In this document: one piece after another, positions 31,522 to 39,443 of the stretch
How positions within the stretch are numbered: position 1 is the first letter of the stretch
Layout of the letters: every line of letters starts with the position of its first letter
Origin: Microbispora sp. NBC_01189
GTDB taxonomy: Bacteria; Actinomycetota; Actinomycetes; Streptosporangiales; Streptosporangiaceae
Reading direction: 5' to 3'
NCBI RefSeq assembly: GCF_036010665.1
Contig: NZ_CP108581.1
Coordinates: forward strand, 6,815,501 to 6,879,500
DNA: 64,000 bases
Position numbers and translations under genes: made by a program
Notes under the pieces: generated by a model
What the model was told of the DNA's origin: nothing
What the model saw: only the letters and a program-made list of their open reading frames with translations
Database searches by the model: none

Positions 31522-32496
31522 TCAGGCGGCGTCGCGCAGCGAACGGCCGGTGTGCTTGAGGAACACGTCGTCGAGGGTGGCGCGTTCGAGGGAGACCGAC
31601 CGGATGCCCAGGCCCTTCTCCTCCAGGGTGCGCAGCATGTGCATCAGGCCGTGCTCCCCGTCGTCGAGGTACGCGCGGACGGTGCCGGGCTCGGCGCGGA
31701 CCTCCTTGACGTACGGTTGCGCGGCGAGGAGCTCCCGGGCGGCGTCCGTGTCCTCCGGCCGGTCCCCCAGGCGGAGCGTCACCACGTCGCCCGCGACCTC
31801 CTTCTTGAGCTCCTCCGGCGTGCCCCTCGCGACGATCTTGCCGTGGTCGACGATGACCAGCCGGTCGCAGAGCGCGTCGGCCTCGTCCAGGTAGTGCGTG
31901 GTGAGCAGCACGCTGGTGCCCTGCTCGCGCAGTTTGCGCACCTCGTCCCAGAGGTTGGCCCGGTTCTGGGGGTCGAGGCCGGTGGTCGGCTCGTCCAGGA
32001 AGATCAGCGGCGGCGCGTTCACGAGTCCGACGGCGATCGCGAAGCGCCGCTTCTGCCCTCCCGAGAGGGTCTTCGCGGGGCGGTCGGCGATCTCGGTGAG
32101 GCTGAACGCGGCGAGCAGTTCGTCGGCTCTCGACTGGGCCTGCCTGCGGGACATCCCGCTGATCCGGGCCGCGAGGAGCAGGCTCTCGATGCCGGGGGCG
32201 GTGTCGTCGACGCCGCCCGCCTGGCTGACGTAGCCGATGTTCTCCCGGACCTTGGCGGCCTCCGTGGCGACGTCGAAACCGGCCACCCGGGCGCTGCCCG
32301 AGGTGGGCACGGTGAAGGTCGCGAGCATCCGGACGGTGGTGGTCTTGCCGGCGCCGTTCGGGCCGAGGACCGCGAAGACCTCGCCCCGCTCGACCTGGAG
32401 GTCGATGCCGCGTACGGCCTCGACCTCCTCCTTCTTCTTGCCTCGTCCTCGTTTCGCGTGGAAGGTCTTGCGCAGGTCGTGCGCCTCAATGATCAT
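31522..32496 (-). CDS. ABC exporter ATPase (DrrA-like)
   Basis: The product is 324 residues from the ATG at 32496, which follows GGAG closely; an ATG at 32538 lacks a ribosome-binding site. Walker A is GPNGAGKTTTVRML, the signature LSGGQKRRFAIA and Walker B LIFLDEPTTGLD, followed by the H-loop TTHYLDEAD. The C-terminal domain with GTPEELKKEVAGDVVTLRL and the ending LERATLDDVFLKHTGRSLRD is characteristic of daunorubicin-resistance-type ATPases. It energises the DrrB-like permease. A Lys/Arg/Glu-rich insert follows the first strand. Confidence 0.93.
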   Translation of the reverse strand: MIIEAHDLRKTFHAKRGRGKKKEEVEAVRGIDLQVERGEVFAVLGPNGAGKTTTVRMLATFTVPTSGSARVAGFDVATEAAKVRENIGYVSQAGGVDDTAPGIESLLLAARISGMSRRQAQSRADELLAAFSLTEIADRPAKTLSGGQKRRFAIAVGLVNAPPLIFLDEPTTGLDPQNRANLWDEVRKLREQGTSVLLTTHYLDEADALCDRLVIVDHGKIVARGTPEELKKEVAGDVVTLRLGDRPEDTDAARELLAAQPYVKEVRAEPGTVRAYLDDGEHGLMHMLRTLEEKGLGIRSVSLERATLDDVFLKHTGRSLRDAA

Positions 32497-32614
32497 TTTC
32501 TCTCCGGTGATCAGGGGGTCACCAGCCTGATGGCTCACCCGGGGAGAGAGTCAACACCTTTTTCACGGTTCCCGCCGCCCCGCCGTAGATCATGACGAGG
32601 GGTCGAGGAACGCG

Positions 32615-32651
32615 CGAGCCCTCTTCCCGGAGGTTCCGGGAAGAGGGCTCG
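32615..32651. terminator. Intrinsic terminator after ycnI
   Basis: A perfect 17-bp inverted repeat (32615-32631 and 32635-32651) with a GGT loop lies 24 nt past the ycnI stop, reading leftward. It insulates the copper genes from the exporter operon. Confidence 0.85.
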
Positions 32652-32674
32652 CCCGGATCGGGCGGGAGGACCGC

Positions 32675-33421
32675 TCAGGCGCGGGAACGGCGCAGGGCCG
32701 TGATGCCCGCGCCGGCCCCGACGACGCCCGCGACGAGGCCGAGGCCGCCGAGCACCAGGGCCGCGGTGCCGCTGCCGCCTTCGTCGTCGTCCGCTTCCAC
32801 CGCGGCCACGGACGGCGCCACGACGGGGTCGGCGGGCGCGGCGGCGGACGGGGAGGCGGCGGCTTCGTGGCCGCCCTCATCCGCCTTCGGCGCGACGAGC
32901 TTGAGCGTGGGCGCCGGGTGCTCGGCCTCGGACCCGTCGGCCTTCGGCGGGTCCGCCCACTTGACCACCTCGCCGTTGGAGTAGGTCTGCACGGTGGGGA
33001 ACTCCAGCGCGTCCACGTCCTTGGGCAGCGGGCCGACCGAGGCCTCGAACTCCTGGAACTGGCCGGACTCGATCTTCCCGCCGGTCCAGGTGATCTTCAG
33101 CACCGATTCGGTGATCTTGTCGCCGTCGTCCGACACTATGGGCTGGGGCAGCTTGCCCTGGGTGACCTTGACCTTCCACCCGGACACCGGGCGGACCGAG
33201 ACGAACGGCAGCGGGTGGTCGGTGGGGAACGCCACCTCCACCTTGGTGGTCGAGGCGTTGTCGCGCTCGTTGGGCACCCGGAAGGCGATCTTCGTCCAGC
33301 CGCCCTGCTCGGCGGTGCCGGGGTTGACGGTGACGTGGGCGAGGGCGGGCAGGGAAAGGCCGAGGGTGAGGGCGAGGGCACCCGCGGCGACCGCCGAAAC
33401 ACGGCGGACGTATGAGGTCAT
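32675..33421 (-). CDS. ycnI: YcnI-family (DUF1775) copper-binding membrane protein
   Basis: The product has 248 residues. A cleavable signal (GALALTLGLSLPALA) ends directly before HVTV, so the mature N-terminus would be histidine, the conserved copper ligand of YcnI domains. The domain contains TKIAFRVPNERDNASTTKVEVAFP, SVRPVSGWKV and GQFQEFEASVGPLP, with conserved Trp residues. An Ala/Pro/Glu-rich spacer then leads to one C-terminal helix (ALVLGGLGLVAGVVGAGAG) and a basic tail. YcnI binds Cu(II) outside the membrane. The neighbouring membrane protein and CopD-CtaG fusion support a role in copper uptake or delivery to cytochrome oxidase. Confidence 0.92.
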   Translation of the reverse strand: MTSYVRRVSAVAAGALALTLGLSLPALAHVTVNPGTAEQGGWTKIAFRVPNERDNASTTKVEVAFPTDHPLPFVSVRPVSGWKVKVTQGKLPQPIVSDDGDKITESVLKITWTGGKIESGQFQEFEASVGPLPKDVDALEFPTVQTYSNGEVVKWADPPKADGSEAEHPAPTLKLVAPKADEGGHEAAASPSAAAPADPVVAPSVAAVEADDDEGGSGTAALVLGGLGLVAGVVGAGAGITALRRSRA

Positions 33422-33524
33422 GGGGGTTTCTCCAGTCTTTTTACTGAAATGCCGGGATGCGCGAGCAGGGGGAGACGGAGGAAACGCCTCCGCCCGGGAG
33501 ATACGTGCCGCTCGCGCGGGAAGC

Positions 33525-34106
33525 TCAGAAGACGGGAGAAACGGGTGGCCCGCGACGGACGACCGCGTGCCGCAGCACCCATGCGGGGCGTAGTGCGCGG
33601 GCCGGCCCCGGCGTGGCGCGCACGCGGGGACGGGTGATCCCCGCGAGACCGGCCCGCAGCAGGGCCGTCAGCGCGGCGAGCGTCGTGAGGCAGCGGGCCG
33701 CCCCGGCGCCGATCCGGCGCAGGACCGACCACAGGGCCTCCTCGCCGCGTGACAGCCACAGTCCGGTGAGCAGTGCGGCGGTGAGGTGCGCGGTCAGCAT
33801 GCCGGTCCGGGTGGTGAGGCCGCCGTGCCAGGTGAGGTGGGCGGGCGCTCCGGTGGACGCGGTGACGTCGAACAGCAGGTGCAGGAACGCCTGTGCGCCG
33901 ACCAGCAGCACGACGATCACCTGAGGCGGCCGTTCCCGGCCCGCCGCGACGGCCGCGCCCGCCGTGACGGCGAGCAGGCCGGTGAGCAGAGCCCCGGTCG
34001 TGGGCCCGCCTCCCCCGGCGAACCAGTGCGCGCCCATGGCGAGGAGCACGCTGACGGCCGCGAAGGCGGCCGACCGCGCGAGCCGGAAGGAGAGCGTGGC
34101 GCGCAT
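33525..34106 (-). CDS. Polytopic membrane protein of unknown function in the copper locus
   Basis: The product is 193 residues from the ATG at 34106; the frame is open far upstream but has no coding character there. Four hydrophobic helices are visible in the first 120 residues (SAAFAAVSVLLAMGAHWFAGG; GALLTGLLAVTAGAAVA; VIVVLLVGAQAFLHLLFD; GMLTAHLTAALLTGLWL). Several histidines sit at helix edges (AHWF, FLHLLFD, LTWHGG, LTAHL) and could ligate copper. The C-terminal 60 residues are basic and probably cytoplasmic. It lies directly upstream of ycnI on the same strand and divergent from the CopD-CtaG gene. I do not recognise the family by name. Confidence 0.72.
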   Translation of the reverse strand: MRATLSFRLARSAAFAAVSVLLAMGAHWFAGGGGPTTGALLTGLLAVTAGAAVAAGRERPPQVIVVLLVGAQAFLHLLFDVTASTGAPAHLTWHGGLTTRTGMLTAHLTAALLTGLWLSRGEEALWSVLRRIGAGAARCLTTLAALTALLRAGLAGITRPRVRATPGPARALRPAWVLRHAVVRRGPPVSPVF

Positions 34107-34284
34107 GACGCCGGGATTATCGCACACCGCCGTGATCTCGTCCCTCGCCGTGTTCGGCCCTGGCGCTGAAGTTTTCACCGGGACGCATGCGACGACGGCC
34201 GGCGAGTGCCGCAGGACTCCCCTAATGGCTACATATCGGGCATACTCATGATCGATCAACGGTGCCGAACCGAGGAACCCCCCG

Positions 34285-36264
34285 ATGACCTCTCCCCCGC
34301 GCCGTCGCGGCTCCATCGCCGCCGGGACGGTCGCCGCCGCCGTGGTGACGGCGGCCACCGTGCTCGCGCTCGCCCTGTGGTTCGGCGGTGCCGGGCCGCG
34401 CCCGGCCATCGAGGGGCTGCCCTCCCCCGGCGTGCTGACCACCTGGGGCCTGCCCGTCGTGCGTCTCGTGCTCGACGTGTGCGCGGCCGCGACGGTCGGC
34501 GTGCTGCTGGCGTCCGTGGTTCTCATGCCCGCGCGTGCCGGGGCCGTGAGAACCGGGAGAACGACCACCGGCCCCGCACGCACCAGACATTCACGCACCG
34601 GATCCGCGGACGCCGGGGACGCCGGGGACGCGACCGCCCGGCGGCTGGGCCGGGCCGCCGCCGCGTGGGCGGCCGGGTGGGCTCTGAGCGCGGCGGTCAC
34701 CGAGGTCCTGACCCTGTCGGACTTCCTGGGGCTGCCCGCGGGCCAGGCGCTGCGCTCCGGCGCTCTCTACGTTTTCCTGGTGAACATCCCGCAGGGCCAG
34801 GCGTTCGCGCTGGTGGCGGTGGCGGCCGCGGCGCTCGCCGCCGGATCGCTCCTTCCAGGGGGACGCGCCTGGCGGGCCGTGCTGCTGGCGGTGGCGGTCC
34901 TCGCCGCGCTGCCCCCGGCGTACGTGGGGCACTCGGCGTCGGCGGCCGACCACAACATCGCCGTCCTCAGCCTGATGGCGCACGTCGCGGCCGTCGTGCT
35001 GTGGACCGGCGGCCTCTACGCCCTTGTCGCGCACCTGCGCGCCGCGCCCGGCCTGGCCGTCGCGGTGAGCCGGTTCAGCACGCTCGCCCTGGGCTGCTTC
35101 GCCGCCGCCGCGGCGTCCGGCGCGCTCAACGCGTGGGTGCGGCTCGGTGCGCTCCCCCTGCTGTGGCAGTCCAGGTACGGCCTGCTCGTGCTGGCCAAGG
35201 TCGCCGCGCTGGCCGTGCTGGGCTGGTTCGGGTGGCGGCACCGGCGCGCGACGATCGCGGCGCTGCGGACCGGCGCGTCCCGCGCGCCGTTCGTCCGGCT
35301 GGCCGCCGGGGAGATCACGGTGATGGCCGGCACGCTGGCGCTGGCCGTGGCGCTGGGGCGCAGCGCCCCGCCCGCCGGTGAGGCCGGGCACCAGCACTCC
35401 GCCCTGGGATACGCCCTCCCGCCGTTCACCCCCGGCGCGCTCGTCACGGACCTGCGGCCCGACCCGATCGCGCTGATCCTGCTCGCGGCGGCCGCGGCGG
35501 CCTACCTGTCCGGCGTACGGCGGCTGCGGGCGGACGGCGCGGGGTGGCCGGCCGGGCGGACCGTCTCCTGGCTGGCGGGCCTGCTCGTCCTCGCCTACGC
35601 CACGTCCGGCGGACTCGCGGCGTACGCGCCGGCCATGTTCTCCGCCCACGCGGCGCAGTACGCGCTGCTCGGCGCGGTGGGGCCCGCCCTGCTCGCCGCC
35701 GGCGCCCCGCTCACGCTGTGGCGGCGCGCCCACCCGGGCCCGGACGCGCTCGACGGCCCGGCCGCCCGCGCGCTGTCCCATCCGGTGGTGGCGCTCGCCC
35801 TGTACGCCCTGCCGTACCCGGCGTTGTATCTGACCGGGCTGTTCGCGTTCGCCCAGCCGAGTCTCGCCCTGCGGCTGGCCGCGCAGACCGTCGTGGTGGT
35901 CACCGGGGTGCTCTTCTTCGTCGTCACGGCCGGCGTCGACCCGCTCCCGCGCGCGATCAGGCCGCAGGTCCGCGCGTGGATGCTCGCCGGGGCGATCGCC
36001 GTACGGGCCTGGACCGGCCTGGTGGTGCTCATCGGACCGGGGCAGGCGCCGCAGTGGTACGCGGCGCTCGGGCTGCCCTGGGCTCCGGACCCGGCGGCCG
36101 ACCAGCGGACGGGGGCGCTGCTCGGCACCTGGACAGGCGTCGCCGTCCTGGTGGCCCTCCTCGTGCTGCTGCTCGGCCGCTGGCGGGCGGCCCTGCTCAG
36201 GACGGCGGCGGCGCGAGGCGCCGCGGAAGAGCGCGGAGAGCGCGCCGCCGGCCCCACGATCTGA
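34285..36264 (+). CDS. CopD-CtaG fusion: copper import / cytochrome oxidase assembly membrane protein
   Basis: The product is 659 residues from the ATG at 34285, after GAGGAA. The N-terminal half has about eight helices of the CopD (copper resistance D) type, with the conserved segment HNIAVLSLMAHVAAVVLWTGGLYALVAHLR near 235. The C-terminal half (about 370-640) is a CtaG/caa3-assembly domain with MFSAHAAQYALLGAVGPALLAAGAPLTLW and histidine-containing helices. Such bifunctional fusions are common in actinobacteria and are thought to move copper across the membrane for oxidase assembly. YcnI and a membrane protein are divergent, which points to copper-responsive co-regulation, although no clear CsoR site was found. 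Confidence 0.9.
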   Translation: MTSPPRRRGSIAAGTVAAAVVTAATVLALALWFGGAGPRPAIEGLPSPGVLTTWGLPVVRLVLDVCAAATVGVLLASVVLMPARAGAVRTGRTTTGPARTRHSRTGSADAGDAGDATARRLGRAAAAWAAGWALSAAVTEVLTLSDFLGLPAGQALRSGALYVFLVNIPQGQAFALVAVAAAALAAGSLLPGGRAWRAVLLAVAVLAALPPAYVGHSASAADHNIAVLSLMAHVAAVVLWTGGLYALVAHLRAAPGLAVAVSRFSTLALGCFAAAAASGALNAWVRLGALPLLWQSRYGLLVLAKVAALAVLGWFGWRHRRATIAALRTGASRAPFVRLAAGEITVMAGTLALAVALGRSAPPAGEAGHQHSALGYALPPFTPGALVTDLRPDPIALILLAAAAAAYLSGVRRLRADGAGWPAGRTVSWLAGLLVLAYATSGGLAAYAPAMFSAHAAQYALLGAVGPALLAAGAPLTLWRRAHPGPDALDGPAARALSHPVVALALYALPYPALYLTGLFAFAQPSLALRLAAQTVVVVTGVLFFVVTAGVDPLPRAIRPQVRAWMLAGAIAVRAWTGLVVLIGPGQAPQWYAALGLPWAPDPAADQRTGALLGTWTGVAVLVALLVLLLGRWRAALLRTAAARGAAEERGERAAGPTI

Positions 36265-36275
36265 CGATCTGACGA

Positions 36276-36312
36276 CCCCGATCGGGTGACCGCCGAGATC
36301 GGCTGATCGGGG
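36276..36312. terminator. Stem-loop between convergent copD-ctaG and helicase genes
   Basis: CCCCGATC (36276-36283) and GATCGGGG (36305-36312) form an 8-bp perfect stem with a 21-nt loop, 11 nt after the CopD-CtaG stop and 21 nt from the helicase stop. Confidence 0.5.
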
Positions 36313-36333
36313 CCGGCGGCCGTGCCGCGACCG

Positions 36334-38058
36334 TCAGCGGCGGCCTCGGGGGGCGCCGTCGCGGTCCCTGCGGACGGTGGGCCGCTTGCCCTTGATGGTG
36401 GTCTGGCGCAGCGCCTCGACCACCTCGTCCACGGCGGCGTCGGGGATCTCGACCAGCGTGAACCGGTCGGCGATCTCGATGGCGCCGATCTCCCGCCCGG
36501 TGACCCTGGTCTCCCCCGTGATCGCGCCGACGATGTCCTGGGGGCGCACCCCGGCGCTGCGGCCGGCGCCCACGAACACCCGGCTCATCGCGCCGCCGCC
36601 GCGCCGCACGCGCCGGTCGTCGCGGCCGAACCGGTCGTCGCGGCCCTCGCGCGCCCCGCGCTCGGGGCGCGGCGCGCGCGGCGTCACCTCGGGGATCTCC
36701 TCCTCGTCGGCGGCGGCTCCGGTGGACTCGTGGGCGAGCTTGACCGCGGCGAGCGCGATGTCCATCAGGTCGAACTCGTCGGCGAGCGTCTCGACCACGA
36801 CCCTGAAGCGGTCGAGGTCGCCGTCCTCCATCAGGCTCTCCTGCAGCGCGGCCCGGGTGAGCTCCAGGCGGCGGGCGCGCAGGTCGGCGACGGTCGGCAC
36901 CTTCTCGACCGTGATCCTGCTGCGGGTGACCCGCTCGATGGTCTTCAGCATCCGGTGCTCGCGGGGCTCGGCGAGGGTGATCGCGACGCCCTCGCGGCCG
37001 GCCCGGCCGACCCGGCCGATGCGGTGCACGTACGACTCCGGCGCGGACGGCACGTCGTAGTTGATGACGTGCGTGAGCTGCTCGATGTCGAGGCCGCGCG
37101 CGGCCACGTCGGTCGCCATCAGCAGGTCGGCGGTGCCACTGCGCAGCCTGCCCATCACCCGGTCGCGCTGCTCCTGGCCCATGCCGCCGTGCAGGGCCTC
37201 GGCGCGGTAGCCGCGGCCGTTCATCGTCTCGGTGAGCTGGTCGACCTCCTCGCGGGTGCGGCAGAACACGATCGCCGCGGTCGGCGCCTCCACGTCGAGC
37301 ACCCGGCCCAGCGCGGCCGGCTTGTACGCCCTGTTCACGATGTAGGCGCTCTGCCGGACGAGCGGCGCCTCCCCGGCGGCGGGCGCCTCCCGCTCGATCC
37401 TGATGCGGACGGGCTCGCGCAGGTGGCGGCGGGCGATCCCGTCGATGCGCGGCGGCATCGTCGCGGAGAACAGCACGGTCTGCCGTTCCTCGGGGATGTC
37501 CTGGAGGATCGCCTCGATGTCCTCGGCGAAGCCCATGTCGAGCATCTCGTCGGCCTCGTCGAGGACGACCATGCGCAGCCCCTTGAGCGGCAGCGTCCCC
37601 CGGCCGATGTGGTCGAGCGCGCGGCCCGGCGTGGCGACGACGACGTCCACCCCGCGCTCCAGCGCCCGCAGCTGCCGACCGATCGGCTGGCCGCCGTAGA
37701 TGGGCAGCACCCGCGTGCCGAGGTCGCGTCCGTAGCGGTGCATCGCCTCCGACACCTGGACGGCGAGCTCACGCGTGGGCACCAGCACCAGCCCGGCGGG
37801 CTCGACGCCCTCCTCCGCGCCCGCCGCGCGGAAGACGCCGTGCAGCCGCTGCAGCATGGGCAGCGCGAAGGCGGCGGTCTTTCCCGTCCCGGTGGCGGCC
37901 TGCCCGAGCAGGTCGCGGCCTTCCAGCAGCGGCGGGATGGCCTCCCGCTGGATGGGGGTGGGCTCCTCGTAACCGAGGCCGGACAGCGCCTTGAGGAGCT
38001 CCGGACCAAGCGCCAGGTCGGCGAAGCCGGGTCCGTCTTCGATCTCGTTCACGGACAT
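36334..38058 (-). CDS. DEAD-box ATP-dependent RNA helicase (DeaD/CsdA-like)
   Basis: The product is 574 residues from the ATG at 38058, behind GAGGAG. The helicase core shows the Q motif (GYEEPTPIQREAIP), motif I ATGTGKT, Ia PTRELA, II DEAD, III SAT, V ATDVAARGLDIE and VI HRIGRVGRAG. A charged linker (ERGAREGRDDRFGRDDRRVRRGG) leads to a C-terminal DbpA-type RNA-binding domain (MSRVFVGAGRSAGVRPQDIVGAI, then FTLVEIPDAAVDEVVEAL). It probably remodels RNA in ribosome assembly or the cold response. It is a single-gene unit. Confidence 0.96.
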   Translation of the reverse strand: MSVNEIEDGPGFADLALGPELLKALSGLGYEEPTPIQREAIPPLLEGRDLLGQAATGTGKTAAFALPMLQRLHGVFRAAGAEEGVEPAGLVLVPTRELAVQVSEAMHRYGRDLGTRVLPIYGGQPIGRQLRALERGVDVVVATPGRALDHIGRGTLPLKGLRMVVLDEADEMLDMGFAEDIEAILQDIPEERQTVLFSATMPPRIDGIARRHLREPVRIRIEREAPAAGEAPLVRQSAYIVNRAYKPAALGRVLDVEAPTAAIVFCRTREEVDQLTETMNGRGYRAEALHGGMGQEQRDRVMGRLRSGTADLLMATDVAARGLDIEQLTHVINYDVPSAPESYVHRIGRVGRAGREGVAITLAEPREHRMLKTIERVTRSRITVEKVPTVADLRARRLELTRAALQESLMEDGDLDRFRVVVETLADEFDLMDIALAAVKLAHESTGAAADEEEIPEVTPRAPRPERGAREGRDDRFGRDDRRVRRGGGAMSRVFVGAGRSAGVRPQDIVGAITGETRVTGREIGAIEIADRFTLVEIPDAAVDEVVEALRQTTIKGKRPTVRRDRDGAPRGRR

Positions 38059-38210
38059 GTCAAGCTCCTCATGGGGCGGATGTGCACGGGAAGACCCTAC
38101 GGTCTTTCCGCCCGTACCCCGAACGGCACCCCCCGCACCCGGCGACGCACCGGAGGTGACCGGACGGGCCCGGGGCGACCGCACGGCCGGGCACGCAATA
38201 GCGTACGACC

Positions 38211-39395
38211 GTGGATCTTCGGGAACTGAGACGTGCCAGGTTCGCGGTGTCGGTCGTCTTCGCCCTCCACGGCGCGGTGACGGGTGGGTTCGCCTCCCGC
38301 ATCCCCTGGATCCAGGATCATGTGGGGGTGGGGCCCGGCGGCCTCGGCCTGGCGCTGCTCGCTCCGGCGGTGGGCTCGATCCTGGCGATGCCGACCGCGG
38401 GCCGGATCACGCACCGGTTCGGCGGGCGGGCCGTCACCCGGGCCTCGGTCGGCCTGTGGTGCCTGGTCCTCGTCCTGCCTCCGCTGGCCCCCAACCTGCC
38501 GCTGCTGTGCGCGGCGCTGCTGGCGTACGGCGCGGTGGCGGGCGTCGCCGACGTCGCGATGAACGCCCAGGGGGTGGTGGCCGAGCAGCGGCTGGGCCGT
38601 CCGATCATGTCCGGCCTGCACGGGATGTGGAGTGTGGGCGCGCTCGTGGGCGGCGCGGTGGGGACGCTCGCGGCCAACGCGGGGCTCGACGCCCGCGCGC
38701 ACCTGGGCGGGGCCGCCGTCGTGCTGTTCCTCGTGGCCCTCGCGGTGGGGCCGCTGCTGCTCGACGTGCGGGCGGGCGAGGAGGAGGCGGCCCCGGCGCA
38801 CTTCGTGCTGCCGTCGCGCGGCGTCGTGCTCATCGGGCTGGTGGGCTTCTGCGCGGTGTTCGGCGAGTCCGCGGCCCAGGACTGGTGCGCGGTCTACCTC
38901 GGGCAGGTGACCGGAGCGTCCGAGGCCGTGGGCGCCGCCGCGTACACGGCCTTCGCCTGCACGATGGCGGCGGGCCGGCTGTGCGGCGACGCGGTGGTCC
39001 GCAGGCTCGGCCCGGTCGCGGCCGTCCGGGGCGGCGGCGCGCTGGCGGCGCTCGGCGCGCTGCTCGTGGTGGCCGCGCGCACCCCGGTCCCGGCGGCCAC
39101 CGGGTTCATGCTGATCGGCCTCGGGATCGCGGTGGTCGTCCCGCTGGTGTTCGCGGCGGCGGGCCACGCCGGGCGCACGCCGAGCGAGGGTGTCGCGGGA
39201 GCCGCCACGATCAGCTACGCGGCCGGCTTCGTCGCGCCGAGCGCGATCGGCGGCATCGCGTCGCTGACCGGGCTGCCCGCGTCGTTCGGCCTGGTCGCCG
39301 TGCTGCTGCTGGCGGTCGCGCTCGGCGCGGGCAGGCTCGCGCCGTCGGCGCGGGATGCGCCTCAGCGGACGGCGCCCACCCCGCACAGGCAGTAG
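38211..39395 (+). CDS. MFS transporter (YbjJ-like)
   Basis: The product has 394 residues from the GTG at 38211 and about 12 helices. The N-terminal GAVTGGFASRIPWIQDHVGVGPGGLGLALLAPAVGSILAMPTAG and GVADVAMNAQGVVAEQRLGRPIMSGLHGMWSVG blocks are typical of the YbjJ/FucP-like MFS subgroup. A central loop is short and acidic (RAGEEEAAP). Substrates of this subgroup are mostly unknown. It is divergent from the helicase gene and convergent with the carboxylase gene, so no operon partner points to a function. Confidence 0.88.
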   Translation: MDLRELRRARFAVSVVFALHGAVTGGFASRIPWIQDHVGVGPGGLGLALLAPAVGSILAMPTAGRITHRFGGRAVTRASVGLWCLVLVLPPLAPNLPLLCAALLAYGAVAGVADVAMNAQGVVAEQRLGRPIMSGLHGMWSVGALVGGAVGTLAANAGLDARAHLGGAAVVLFLVALAVGPLLLDVRAGEEEAAPAHFVLPSRGVVLIGLVGFCAVFGESAAQDWCAVYLGQVTGASEAVGAAAYTAFACTMAAGRLCGDAVVRRLGPVAAVRGGGALAALGALLVVAARTPVPAATGFMLIGLGIAVVVPLVFAAAGHAGRTPSEGVAGAATISYAAGFVAPSAIGGIASLTGLPASFGLVAVLLLAVALGAGRLAPSARDAPQRTAPTPHRQ

Positions 39396-39443
39396 TTCCC
39401 GGCGCCCGGCAGCGGCGAATCGAACGCGTCGTGGGGCGGGGCG

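Noticed and set aside
34107-34284. A CsoR or CueR operator in the copper divergent region
   Set aside because: No palindrome resembling known copper-sensor sites could be found there by eye; a CATACT -10-like element has no matching -35.
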